Of a stretch of DNA of 64,000 nucleotides, positions 11,596 to 24,200 are shown piece by piece (within the stretch, counting starts at the first letter, position 1; the number at the start of each line of letters is the position of its first letter). Origin of the DNA: Prostheceraeus crozeri. Taxonomy: Eukaryota > Platyhelminthes > Polycladida > Euryleptidae. Position numbers and translations under genes: made by a program. Location of the stretch: contig CAJQUW010012514.1 in the NCBI GenBank assembly GCA_907163375.1, positions 248,001-312,000 on the forward strand, given 5' to 3'. Under the pieces are notes generated by a model. It saw only the letters and a list, made by a program, of their open reading frames with translations. It was not told the DNA's origin and did not search any database.

Positions 11596-13578
11596 CTGGG
11601 AAGGAAGAGGCGAACGTTCGCCACAGTCGTGGATCGATGCAAGGACTATGTGGGGAATGCATACGACGTGCAGGCTAAATTTGTCAGTGATGGGGAGATA
11701 TGTGGGCGGCCGGCTACATCTGGGCGAATTGAGGACTTCGGATGCCGAGCTTTCTACGTATTTTTCTGTCGTCGATTATTATCTTTCTCTTCATATAATT
11801 TTCTTTCAATTTTTCAGTTGGTAGGAAAGAAATATTTTTCTCTGAAGATAACATTTTCATCGGCGTTTTATTCCATTCCTAACTGATCCATTCATTTGTA
11901 ACCGTATCGTATTCCAGAATTTTCGCAATGGAGGAATTTAAGATGTTATGTGATCGGTGCAATTCTAGCACTGACTACCAAAATGTTACATTGAATAAAA
12001 AATGCGTAAATGATCAATAAAATAAGTATAATAATCAGGTGAATCGCAATTTGTTATGTTCATTCTAATTGCGGTTACCAATCGGCATGGAATCGATGCA
12101 TTACCTCGAGCACTACGATTGCTCTTCATGCCTGAAGTATTTGGTGATTATTTCTTTATCATGTCGATAGCAATCATCACTCATCACTATTATTGTATCA
12201 AATTATCATGGCAATAGATTTCCTTAGCTGCTGATTTGATTGTGAAGCTATTAAGACGGCAGAATTAATCTGCATAAAAGTTTTTCTTGATCTTCCGATC
12301 TTACACCAGTAGTTTCCATCCGACGAATTCTGGAATCAGAAAAGATGGGAATTTTGAAAACTTTACACATTGGAAAAGACTGTTAGAAGACAAATAAATG
12401 AAAACAATTGCTTCGAAAATTATTGTCTTCGTCAGATTTGTTGCCACAAATTTCTTAATAATAAGATGCTGTACATTTGTCAAAAAAGGAAGACTTCCGG
12501 AAAGAGCGATGAATCCGTGTCAATGTTATTTCACCATCAACATGATTTTGTTAACAGTATCACGCGCACATCATTATTTTGTTTTTTGCTGTCTATCATG
12601 ATACAACCTACGCAAATAGAACTCGGAAGTTTTTCCGCCTATATTGTTGTACGACCGGCTATTTATACATGTATATCGTTTATATTCAGGGGTCTCACTC
12701 GGCAAAAAATTGAAACACTGGTAAAAAAATTGCAAAATATCCGGGATTTCGACTAATTTTAGTAGCCAGGTGAACAGATAGTTGGTGATGCAATTAATAA
12801 CAGATGCAACGGAATGAATTCAAAAATGAAGAAAATTATCGATGATTTAGCCACAGACAGGCATCTTCTATCACTGTTCGATGCGGTCCTCCACCTACCC
12901 AGGCAGATCATTCATATGGAAAAAGAGGAATATCTTTTGAAACGCATGGCAATTTTTAGCGTTATTGCATGAGCGATCACCGAAGGCGCTGAAGGCCGAA
13001 GATCTGTCGGATTTTTAACTTGAATTAAATAGAGGACCGAAAACTGTTTGGGGAGATTTTACCGCACTTTTTTCTAAAAATCACAGTGATCTCCCGCTGA
13101 CTGGTCTATTGCGTACAACCCTTTGAGAAACTTTCACTTCATCTGCAAGTTTTCCTTATCACTTTCTCTATTAGCCTATTATATTTCTGCGTCCCCAAGT
13201 TGCTTCAAGTCGACTTCAATGCAGTTTCGACGCGTTCATGTTAGAAAAATCACCAACATATTACAATCAGTCAGAAGCCCTCCATTATCTTCCATTTTTT
13301 TCTCCACTGCAACCACTGACATGCTTCCTGAGACCTCGTCATGTTTTTCTGCCATTCCAACTTTTTCAGGCCGCATCGAGCTCATCGAGAGCACAGGTGC
13401 TGCACACTGTATATCAAGAGTTTTAGGGCAACACCCAAATTTCAGAAAAAAAGCTTTATTTCGGCGAGATGCACTGAGTAGATAGGAATGAGATTGATGG
13501 GTCAGCTTTGTGTAAAAACCCCGCCTACGCCTCAGTGCATGGCAGGTAGCCTCGCTGAACGTCTAGTCATAAGAAGAC
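11596..13578. other. no supported gene between kettin-like gene and small gene
   Basis: Short overlapping ORFs only. The minus strand shows no further Ig-coding exon upstream of 11595. A stretch near 12830-12970 reads fairly openly on the plus strand but matches nothing recognisable. The 80 bp before 13579 are GC-richer (CCCCGCCTACGCC) and could be the promoter or 5' UTR of the next gene. Confidence 0.4.
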
Positions 13579-13874
13579 ATGCTTCCTTCGGATGAGTGGC
13601 AAGACGTGCATTTCGCTTTTCGAAATGACATGAACATAGGACGGGAAACAATCAGCGTTGGAGCTTTGTCTGAACTGCAAGACGAATTACGAGCGTTAGC
13701 AGGTGTGAGTGTTTCAAAGTTATAATTCTAGTAATTCTAACTTACGAAAATGTCGTTAAACAGCTGATCAGGAAAGTTGGAACCGGGGATGTTTTTCAGG
13801 CCTGGACCTGCCCCGGACAAGAATCTTTGCCGGGATTCATTTATCATGCACCTTTCCATCCTGAAGGGCAGTAG
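13579..13874 (+). CDS. unrecognised 66-residue protein, two exons
   Basis: Exon 1 (13579-13704) starts at an ATG preceded 9 nt upstream by an in-frame TAA and reads MLPSDEWQDVHFAFRNDMNI up to SELQDELRALAG. It ends at GGT|GTGAGT, a textbook donor. After a 95-nt intron with acceptor TTTTTCAG|, exon 2 (13800-13874) reads AWTCPGQESLPGFIYHAPF and ends HPEGQ-stop. Both exons are in phase 0 and have lengths divisible by three. An AATAAA-like ATTAAA lies about 35 nt after the stop. The product is acidic with a possible helix (GALSELQDELRALA), and has no signal peptide or membrane segment. I do not recognise the family. It is short, so a chance model remains possible. Confidence 0.5.
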
Positions 13875-16800
13875 CGATTATCAACTAGTAGATGTTGTAA
13901 CCTAAAGCTATTAAAGTAAAGATACACTGTATTAAATGAATATGTACCTGGTCATGCCTGGTCAAATCCATCATGACTCATGTGACTTATAGATTGATGA
14001 ACGTTTGCGAATATTTTGGACTTGCCATGTACCAATAACATGGCAATATACAAAAACTTGTGTCTATCATGTATTCACGTATTAATGCAAGAATGCTATG
14101 ATATGTTTTGTTTCCTGATATCTCCAGTGCTTGCTGTCATTTTTGTTTTCGTGACTCATGACTTGTAGAAAAATATCTTATAAGATCTGTTCGAAATTTG
14201 TGTATTCTTGAAGAAATAGTTTTCACCAAGTCATGCGACTACATGGATCATGATTACGATCCGAAAAAAATGTCAAAATGAAATAATAGTTGTTCTATCA
14301 CATAAATAGTACCCTTCAAAGCAAATCCTAGTCGTGACTCGTGAGATTTCGTGAATAACTTCAATGTATCAAATGTATCAATGTTTCTATCCTAATGTGT
14401 ATTATTCACTTGCTGTAGCTTATAGGATTAAGAATGTACAACTACAATATATAAAAACGCTTCTGTTTGATTACAGTTAATAAGGTCATTAAGGAAATAT
14501 AATATTGTTCTTGTTTATTTAAGCTTCGTCAATTTAGTCGAACTAATGCAATTGGAAATTTCTCACTTTGAAACTTAGTTTCTGATTTTTCCTTGTCAAA
14601 ATCCAATATATATGCGTAGATGTATATGACATTTGTTCATGAGTACAAATCGAAAACATTTCTATATACTGCATTGTTATAATAGTTCTTTGTCAAAATA
14701 GCCTCCTCAGACTGATGAAACGGTCCTAGAGAATGTGATTCGGAACTAAATTAGAAAACTGGAAAGATCTTGACATTTAAAACTGTTTTTGTGAAAAGTT
14801 TTTGCGAAAATCAATTGCCTCTGACAGCTTGTCGTGTTAGGCCTACTGTTAAAGGCAATTGAATTCCCTCAATTTTTGCTTCTACTAAGAGTTCCACTAT
14901 TGTGATGTTTGTTTTCTGGGGATTATCAAACATTAGCTCAATCAGCAATCACCAAGTGCTTATTGTATGCAATCAAAAAGACAAAAATTGCAGCAAGAAG
15001 ATCGTAGGATTCAGCATTTACAAGAACGCACGAATCCCAATGCAACTCAATATTACAGAAAATGTATCCGCAATACGCACTCATAGAAAGTGTATTCGTA
15101 AATTGAAACATATTTTCTGTGTACCAAAAAACAAAGATTATTTCTTCTCATACTGCGTTGCCTCAGATGATGCCATCACAGGTAAGAATCAATCCGCGTC
15201 AGCCTTCTATCTGCGTTGTTCAAATTTCCTCACGGTATGTATTTGTACCAAAAAGGGGTATGTTGTAATCGGGGAATGTGAAATTATGTCTGCTAGTTAT
15301 TTTACGGTATAGGTAAATAGTTTTGGCTCGCAGCTCTTTAAGAAAACCCTCAAGTAAAGCAACCTTCTTACTTTTCATGAATATTACGCTTCTCGTTCAT
15401 AGCAATTACAATGCACCTACAATGCAGTAATTAAGTTCTTTCATTAAATTCTTTTCATTGGCAAGCAAGCAACAAGTGTCCCTGTTGCAACGAAGCAGAA
15501 GCCATGAAACCATTTGTTTAATCAAATAGAGTCTACATTGTATACATGACGTTTGAATCTTGAAAAAAAACGGTGTTGCTTCCTTCAAATTGACCGATTT
15601 TCAAGATTATCTGTTTGATGGCTATTGACTCATGACTACATATTGTGAAGAAATCAAAGAAAATGGTTCGTTTTATTCGGAGATGACTTATCCGATGCAT
15701 TTAAAATAAAAAAATTAGTCATTAGTATTATTTGAACTAGATGATGAAAACGGTGTTTTTGCTTATTTGATGCGCTTTGATACATCTGATATATTATATA
15801 TAATCTTTTGATATATACGTTTTGATGCAACTAAATATAATCAAGTAAGCAAGTGAGTAAAAGTATTAAAAAGAATCAAGTAAATCTGAAGTATGCAGAG
15901 TGTCCAACAAAACGGTAATAATGGAACAAAATTTGGGTTTTTTGTGGGGGCATCTACCTACCGGTATCTAATTCGAAATGATCACGAACAACAGGAAATC
16001 TGTCGTGATTTTTCATTAAGAGCTAGTCCGGGTCATGTGGGTACAAGAACCACTAAGATTCTGTTTATCAATGGAGATGTAAGCTGCTGATAAATCAGTT
16101 TATTTTCATTTGAAAACCTTAATTTTGCTACACTCATCTCTTTACAAAATTCAACCATGGTGAATTCAGCAATAAACTGTTTTGATAACATAAAACCTGA
16201 GAATGATCGAAAAGCAGTGGGAACATTTCTAGGCTAAGGCGTCCTCTGGAATTCGCGCAGACGGCGGTGGCTGTGAATGAAGGCATTCCCTTTCCGAATA
16301 CTTCGATGGTTAGAGTAGTAGATTTAGTCAATAATCGCATGTTTGGGAAGCGAATGTTGCAGAGTGACGGCTGGTATGGCAGACGACTTTCACTCAACGC
16401 CGACTTCGGCTGTCAAAGCCACATAACCTGCGAGAATGACGTCCCGGGGTGACGCAGTCAACGTGAAGGCGACACGTGGACACTTTGTCATTTATGATGG
16501 AGTTCAGCATATTTCATAGCAGTCTACGAAGCTTAAGTCGATTAAGACATGATGTAATTGGTCAAACAGGCACTATTCTTTCAAATTGAGATTGTAAAGT
16601 GACGACGATGTACGAATGCTAAGAATGTGAGCATCAAGTTTATATCATGTGCTGTATACCCGAAGCTCAGCATTTGCGTAGATCAAGCAAAATTACATCT
16701 AAAATAAAGCAAAAGCCTTAGAAGAGACAGTGAGATACTGCATTAAGGGCCACAGCAGAGAGAATCTCCGACTGAAGAAAGCATGGAAAAGAAGGGACCA

Positions 16801-17974
16801 GTGTCCTCTGGCTTAGCTCAGTTGTGGAGAGTCTAGATTGATTGGAAAGTTCCGCCAAAGGATTGGCAAAGTGACTGACAATTTTTGTAGGTGGCGCAAG
16901 CAAACCCATCGAATGATCGGAATCCATCGATCATCTGATGTAAGGCTGCAAGAATTCGGAAGTTCTTAGTTTACGGAAGAAATGGAGTATTACGCATCTG
17001 AAAGACATGCGTATGATAAAAGAATCTCAACCACATTTTATGGGGCTCCCAGACCCTTTCATGTTTTGTTAGATATTTTATGACGAAGAGTCTAATTTTT
17101 TCAACTTTAAGTGTAAAAGTATGTCACAGATAAAAAAAATTCGTCTCGATTGACCCATTTTTTGGTCATTTTGTTAAGTACTTTTCCAAAGTTCAAGCTT
17201 TCCTTTTTTATGTCCTTTTATAAATGGCCTACAAACCATTTATGAAAAGCACTTCTTTGGTCATTTTGTTATAATGTTCATTCACAAACAACTGCAACTC
17301 CGTAAAAATGGTATTAATTATGATCAACAATATGAATCATTGATCACTAAACGACGACATCATAAGTAACATTATTAGTTTTTAATGTCTTGTTTTTCCA
17401 TATTAGCTGCTAGTTAAATACGCTCATTGGCACTTTATTTGGAGTCATCTTTTGATTGATTTTTGTCTTAAGATTTTCTTATCATCAATGTGGCGATAAG
17501 GTCATTTCAGAGTTCAAAATATGCCTTGCCGACTGCGCTATTTCCCAACTTCTATAGGAATGGAAATCGTTCATGCGTGTGGATTTCTAGGCCAAAGTCA
17601 TCGCGATGAAATGGAGCTGAACCTTTCAGCGTGCAAATGGACGAAAATAGGCAAAGGAGCGATGAGCGAACGAATAGGAATTTCGATCAGCTCAAAAAGA
17701 CTGATTATGAATCAAGATAGACATGCATTGCTCAGGAATCACTGCCGAGCTCAAATCTCCGAGGGTTAAACAAACAAAAGAAAAACTAAGAAGAGTCTGG
17801 AAAAAATCGGGAAGCGCCTGCATAATCCGGCGTGTGTAATTGCTATCCTAGTTTCCCTCATCTGCGCCCAGCTGTCTCCACCGATCAGTGCTTTGTTTTG
17901 AATTTATATTGTAGATACCTCGACTAACAGAATACGAATCTACTTATTATAGATACATCTCAATTTCCTTGCAG
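13875..17974. other. no supported gene; GC-rich patch at about 16,230-16,500
   Basis: Searched for the SH2 and N-terminal catalytic motifs expected upstream of the SHIP-like exons and found none. A CpG-richer patch at about 16,230-16,500 contains TGACGTCC and ACACGTGG words and stands out from the AT-rich surroundings. It could be a promoter or untranslated first exon, but nothing fixes its strand or target. Confidence 0.3.
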
Positions 17975-18213
17975 ACGAGAACAGAACTACAGAGACATCC
18001 TTCGTGGTTTGTCACTAGGAGGAAAACCTCTGCCTGGTACGGATGTGACGCACACGTATGACCACGTGTTTTGGTTTGGAGATCTCAACTTCAGATTGGA
18101 TGAAGAAATGACTGCTATTACAAAGCGTCTAGAGAAGAGGGAACTCGGTCCATTGCTCACGAAAGACCAGTTGAAACAGTCACAAACTGGGAGAACTGCA
18201 TTTCAACAATTCA
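17975..18213 (+). CDS. SHIP-like exon A: 5-phosphatase core
   Basis: Acceptor ATTTCCTTGCAG|, donor TTCA|GTGAGT. It encodes REQNYRDILRGLSLGGKPLP, DHVFWFGDLNFRLDEEM and KDQLKQSQTGRTAFQQF. GDLNFR is the conserved GDxNxR catalytic motif. In human SHIP2 this corresponds to the segment starting NQNYLDILRLLSLG. Confidence 0.95.
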
Positions 18214-21200
18214 GTGAGTTATCATGCAACATCCAAACAAAAAAAACAGATGTTTCTTAAAAAAATTGTCTTTTTAGATGAAGAAGAAATCCTCTTTCAA
18301 CCGACGTATCGTTATGAGAAGGGTCAGCGAGATCAGTGGTCTTGGCAAAAGATAAAAGGACGGCATATTCGTGTCAATGTTCCGTCCTGGACGGATCGAG
18401 TCCTCTGGTGCTCCAGACGGCACACTTACATCCTCAATACATCATATGGTGAGATTCCCATACATATTCAAATTGTAGATCAAATTCTAGCAGTGAGCGT
18501 TAGAGATCAGCTAAATAACATCGCCATTATGAGTTCGATCATGTTGTCATCATTCCAGCAATGGGCGAGAGTGACCATGGACTCAAGGTTTGTGCTGATG
18601 GTGTTTGCAATGTTGACTTGGGTGTCGGAGATTTTATAATCATAGGGTAATCTAATATCATATTGGAGAAAGCTTTAGGAAATAGTGGTTGCTATTAAAG
18701 TCCTGATAGACAATTGTGGAGATTTTGTTGGAATTTCGCGACTTGCATGTATAGCTACGAAGTATAGTGTTTGAGATAATGGACTAAAGCTTATGAAATC
18801 GGGTTGGTCACTTAACATCATCATCGAACGGTATACACGTATTCTTGCAAAATGATTTTCTTCGTGATTCTCGTTTCTAGTGTGGATTGCTGCCAAAACT
18901 TAGCATTTTACTGTAGACTCTAAAACTTTGCAAATGTCTCATTGATTGCTTATTAACCTGAACGTACAACACGTGAAAATAAAAGTGGCCTTGTTTGAAG
19001 CTGCTGACTCTATAATATTGTCGCCACTTTTGCTACATTTTGTTTGTAGAGCTAGCGCCTCACAGAATGTCTACTGCACGCTATATTTGTGGACTCAATT
19101 CTTCACTTCGACTGGAGTACAGAATATCATTTTTCAGTAGTTGTCTACATCTAAACCAACATTCAAGTAAAATTGCTAACAACAGTCTAACAATTCAGGC
19201 GTCTCTCTTCAGTGGCAGTGGCATCCATTAGAGGGGGGAAGTGCTTTCAGAAAAACTTGTCAAAGAGACATGTGAAAGTGTGTAATTCACCTACAGTCCG
19301 TTTCCTAAATCGTTGCACAACCTGAAAAGCTCTCTTATTATCTCTTGCTTTTTCTCATCATATTTAATTGTAAGCTCATTTTATTGATTACTAAACTGAT
19401 TCACTTGGTCTGCCGAGACAATTACCTGGTTTAGGAAACCGTGTGTTCTGCCTAATTAGATGAAATAATTAGTGATTAGAAGTTTATTACTTCATATGAT
19501 CATGTCATAACTGATCATGACAACTCATAAATGCCCCCGTCTCCTATCATCATTGAATGAGTTGCTAAAAATTTTTTCGATTTGCTTATCGGACGCCACT
19601 GCCAGCACAGAAGCTACGGCGTGAAGAGATTGCTATTGTTTGTGAACAGGTGGAGGAACAAGCCTTCTTGTGCAGATTAAGGATTCGAAATTGTCTGACC
19701 TCAACCGAGGGAAATGATGACTCACCGAATAACTGAGTATGGGAAGAATACAAATTTCAAGTTTCTCAATGAACGGATGGGCCGATATTGATAAAGATTA
19801 CATATTCTTGAGCTGATAACACCAGTATTCTTTTAAACCCAAACTCGAAGACGACAGCGTTAACACAGCAAAAGTTGTTAAGTTATGTGCAATTAACCGT
19901 TAAAAGCATTGTTGACGCTAAGGTTTTCAATTCCGAGATCCCGAGATTATCGTATTTTTACGGGATTCAGAATCCCGGGATACGTTAACATCTGTTTTTA
20001 GGCAGTTAGGCTGCATGAAAATGGAGTAACAATGAAGATAAGCGTATATCACTGTTGCAAATTGCAATATATTGTTACATTTGAAACTTTTCCTTTTCCA
20101 TTATCAATATTAGACCTAAGCTATCAAGAAAACATCGAGAATTGCATATAAGTGTGTATTACGTATTCATACATTTTTATCATAGAGCAGAATTGATTTT
20201 AGCGTATCTTTGTGCATTAGCCTATGCCAAAAATTGCTTACTTTCACTGATATCAACAAATGATACTGTGTTTAGGCACTCGAGAGAAATAAAGAGAGAA
20301 CGTTATGCATACAAACGCACTGATATTTAATGAATTTTTGAAGCTATTATTGTGCATTATCATTCTTTTACCAGACGTCAGAAAAGTCGCGGGATCTGCA
20401 TTTCGATTTGAAAATCACTTGACAAGTTTGAATGCGACAACGTATACTGTGAACGATTACCAGATCTAGTTATAGTTTATGTCTGCATGTGAAAAGAAAA
20501 CTGTCTATCTGATGCCATAAGCTGTATTGTACAGTGCGTCTTTCAAAATACTCGTCTAAGAATCTAAAACAACGCCCATTATTGTTCAACCTACGCTAGC
20601 ATACTATCAGCAACTGCATTAAGCTTGCTAATCCCGCGGGATAAATCCCGGGATCGCAAAAAGTCACGGGATCAATCCCAGGATCAGAAAAAGTCGGGAT
20701 TTTGAAAATCGTAGTTGACGCGAATGAAGCTTGAAGTTTTGTACGGTTAGGTAAGAGTAAATTAGGGTCCGAATTCGAAAAAAATTATTTCATCTGAAAG
20801 CTTAACACGAGTCCTATTCAATGGTGATAATCTTAATTTCATGTTTTGCGAAGTTTGATTTGTAGTCATCGGTGAATGAATTGACCAAAAATTCATGCTT
20901 GAATGTCTGCTGATCACAACTGACCAGACACAACCTAAAAGGTTTGCCCATAGAATTAGATTCATCTGCGCGCGCTTCGGTTTCCTAGAAAGGAAGGGTT
21001 ATATGTAGCCTTAATATCGAAATGGCACATCACAGAATTAGACAGCTTGCTCCTTCTCGAATGGATAATTCGTGTATCGCTTGCTATTGGAAATGGCAAA
21101 CAATAAGCTGTCAGCAGAGGACACCAGAGCCAATGAGAGATGCGTGCGTGCTGTGATATCACTTCGCACACACCAAAACACACATCCCTGTCTTGGCTAA

Positions 21201-24200
21201 CATTCGATTCAGTGTATGCACCATGCAGTAAGGAATGGTGAGAAGACGATGGTGAAAACATCAAGTGAACTAATTTTCGTACCCCTGCTACTTTTTTTAA
21301 TAATTATCGGAAGGGCCAACATCATGTAGAAAACTTGTGCGCAATTATTTGAATTCTTCGAATCTGAAGGAATTTTGGCAATCGAAGCACTTTGCTTGAA
21401 CTCACATTAATTCGCAAGCGACGCACGACTTTTTTCCTAACTCTGTAAGGTGTTAGGCTTTTTGCACACTTAATAAGTTCCTCGATGTGCCGTCAATTTC
21501 GAATTAATCACACTCCCAGCAAAGCAAAGCAGATAAACAAAACATTTTATTCTGTGGGTCTGCCAATTCAAAGTACTAAACACAACCTTTCACATGATGC
21601 AAAGTTTATTGAAATTGAGCATCTTCATCATTGAAAAATCATGTCGGATGCTTTTTTAACAGCAATTTTTCGGTAAAAGTTATTAGTAATGTATCTTTTT
21701 GCACATTCAGCGAATCTTTAAATCTTGAATTCATGATGAAGCTGAATGATAGCTCACACTGTCAGTTAATCTTCATTACAAAATTATGTTGTCTTCATTT
21801 TAAAATCCTGTATCAAAGAAACGCTCAATTTTCTTTCGGAAGGCCTACTGCTCACAACTGACCACTTGGGAAAGTAGAATATATGTCAAAATAATCAATG
21901 GAACCTACGGTTTCATAAGGTACATCGTTTATTAAAATTGAGCCATGACTTCAGCAAGAAAATTACATTTGAAAATGGGTTAAGTTTTTTTGTGCAATTA
22001 TTTCTGAAACGGTTTATTATCTGTCTGCAACAATCGTGGTATCTGCAATGATGCAGTCTTTTATCAGCGGAACTCATTTTCCGTAACGTGTCCACGTGCG
22101 ATATTGTTTAAATTCATGTCTGTGTAGTAATGACAATAATGACATTTGCATTATATGAATCATTTTGATTAATATCATCATCATATATCCGACAAATATA
22201 ATATGGTACATGTACATCAGTGGCAATCAAGTCAGAGTAAGCATTGTGCACTCGATGATTTTTGGTTTAATAAATGAAGGTATGCTTTTCTCGTTTTAAC
22301 CGTTCTGTATTATGAGCGTATACTTCAAATTTCGTTCTTCCTCACACAATGATGAACAGTGCACAATAAAAATTCCTGTCTGTATGTGCAAGTCCTCTTC
22401 TTATGTATCAGATGTATTTCGATTATTCCATTTGCTGTCAGTTTGCTTTACTTCAACGCACTTGTTGACCTACTGTAAGGAAGTTGCTGTAACATCCATT
22501 ACACAGGTACACTCATTATCTTTCTTCAATGAACCATTAGTTAATCTAGTTGGCAGGGAATAAGGACATAGTTATCGAATATCAACGATGTCACCAAGCA
22601 AAATATGAGAGGTAATTGATGAAAGCGGACCGTCGTTAGATATTACATCGATTTCATTCATCATTTTGAAGATACCAATGGCTGTACGGATGGCATAGCA
22701 GAAATATATTCGATTCTTCACTGATAGAAATTCTGTATTGACAGCGTCGGGTCACTGCGACCTCAACAACCTGATAAAAGCGTGAGGCCTTACCACCGCA
22801 TTTGTGCCCTCATTTTCTAAGGTGCCATCATGAACCTCCAAGGGGACGTCATGAAGCACCAAGGCGCCCGTATGAAGGTCCAAGACAATCTCAGTCATCT
22901 CTGATGCGCCTTCATGAAGGACTAAAACGCTCCCAGTAATCTTTAAGGCGTCTTGATTTAGAGCTGCAATGGTTTTCTTTGTTCTTGATTGAGGCGATGC
23001 AAAAATATGGTTACTAGAAGCTTGAGAACAAAAGTCTCTCAATAACCTTGCATGATACTGAAGTATGCGCCCCTTTAATAGAGATTTGACAGATTTTGAC
23101 GTCCTATTTAACTTTCTTTCTGTGCCCCTTATCGGCAATCATGTCTGTGAAAGCGACTAGCTACAATCGTGATTTGTCTCATATAATTCTGATTTTGCAT
23201 ACCATGCTATCTATTTAAGTCAATGTTCGCCACTGATGTGTATGTACAGTGTATCAGATTCCTCTATATTATTCATGCTCTTTTCATTTGACTAACTTCA
23301 AAGTCTTGAATGGTCTTGATTTTACCCTAGTTTATTGGTACGGTGCTACTTGAAATCGATAGTGCGAAGTATCGCCATCTCACACAATTGTTTAGCAAAG
23401 GTCTTGCTGCTGTTCCTGTTTGCCATCATTATCAGCATTGTTGCTTTTTAGAAATTGTACTATACAATGCATGACTATAGTACGGTCAGAAGAAGCATTT
23501 GGACAGTTGCTGATGAACTCATAATCAAAGTTAACTTAGATACTATTTGTTACTTGATTCAATGACAGTCATGTAGTTTTTGATAGCCAAGTGAAATATA
23601 TCGATTTACATGGGCGCTTCGATAGTGGCTTGCTTACAACATCCCTCCTTGCATTCATGCATTTTCGAGGAAACAGGAATTTTTATATTTGCTAATGGAA
23701 TGTTGTGACACATGTAAAATTTATGAAAGGTTGATACTGTTTATCACAACATGCTATTGAGATTTTTATTAGCTCAATTTTGTCACTTTTTCTAAAACTC
23801 TTGCTCAGTGCCGCTGTAAAATCACGGAAGTAAGGGGATTACAGAGATGCAATAAAAGTAGATACAAAACTAGAAATGCCAGGTCAAGACATTATACAGC
23901 TGCTCTAAACTGATAGTTTGACGATTCCTCATGTCTTCGTAATGTATAGTGAAGACACAGAGCATTGTTTTTGAAAGCTAGTGTGATATATTTCTAATTT
24001 TCATGTACATTAATGTATAAAGTGTAGCGGAGACAATTGAAATCAAATGTTATCATATGATGCTATCGATATCAAAAGTTGTCCTGCTCAAAATACGAAT
24101 GACATGGTAGTATTAAGTATTCATTGAGATTAGTACAACTTGATATATCTACATTTACATATTAGATTTTCTACATTTTCTTGTAAACAATTCATTCGAT

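Noticed and set aside
12370-13485. Several ORFs between the kettin-like gene and the small gene as a separate gene
   Set aside because: Overlapping frames without consistent splice sites, homology or codon bias.
14902-15312. 136-codon plus-strand ORF upstream of the SHIP-like exons
   Set aside because: AT-driven composition, no SH2 or phosphatase motif, and no good splice sites in phase with exon A.
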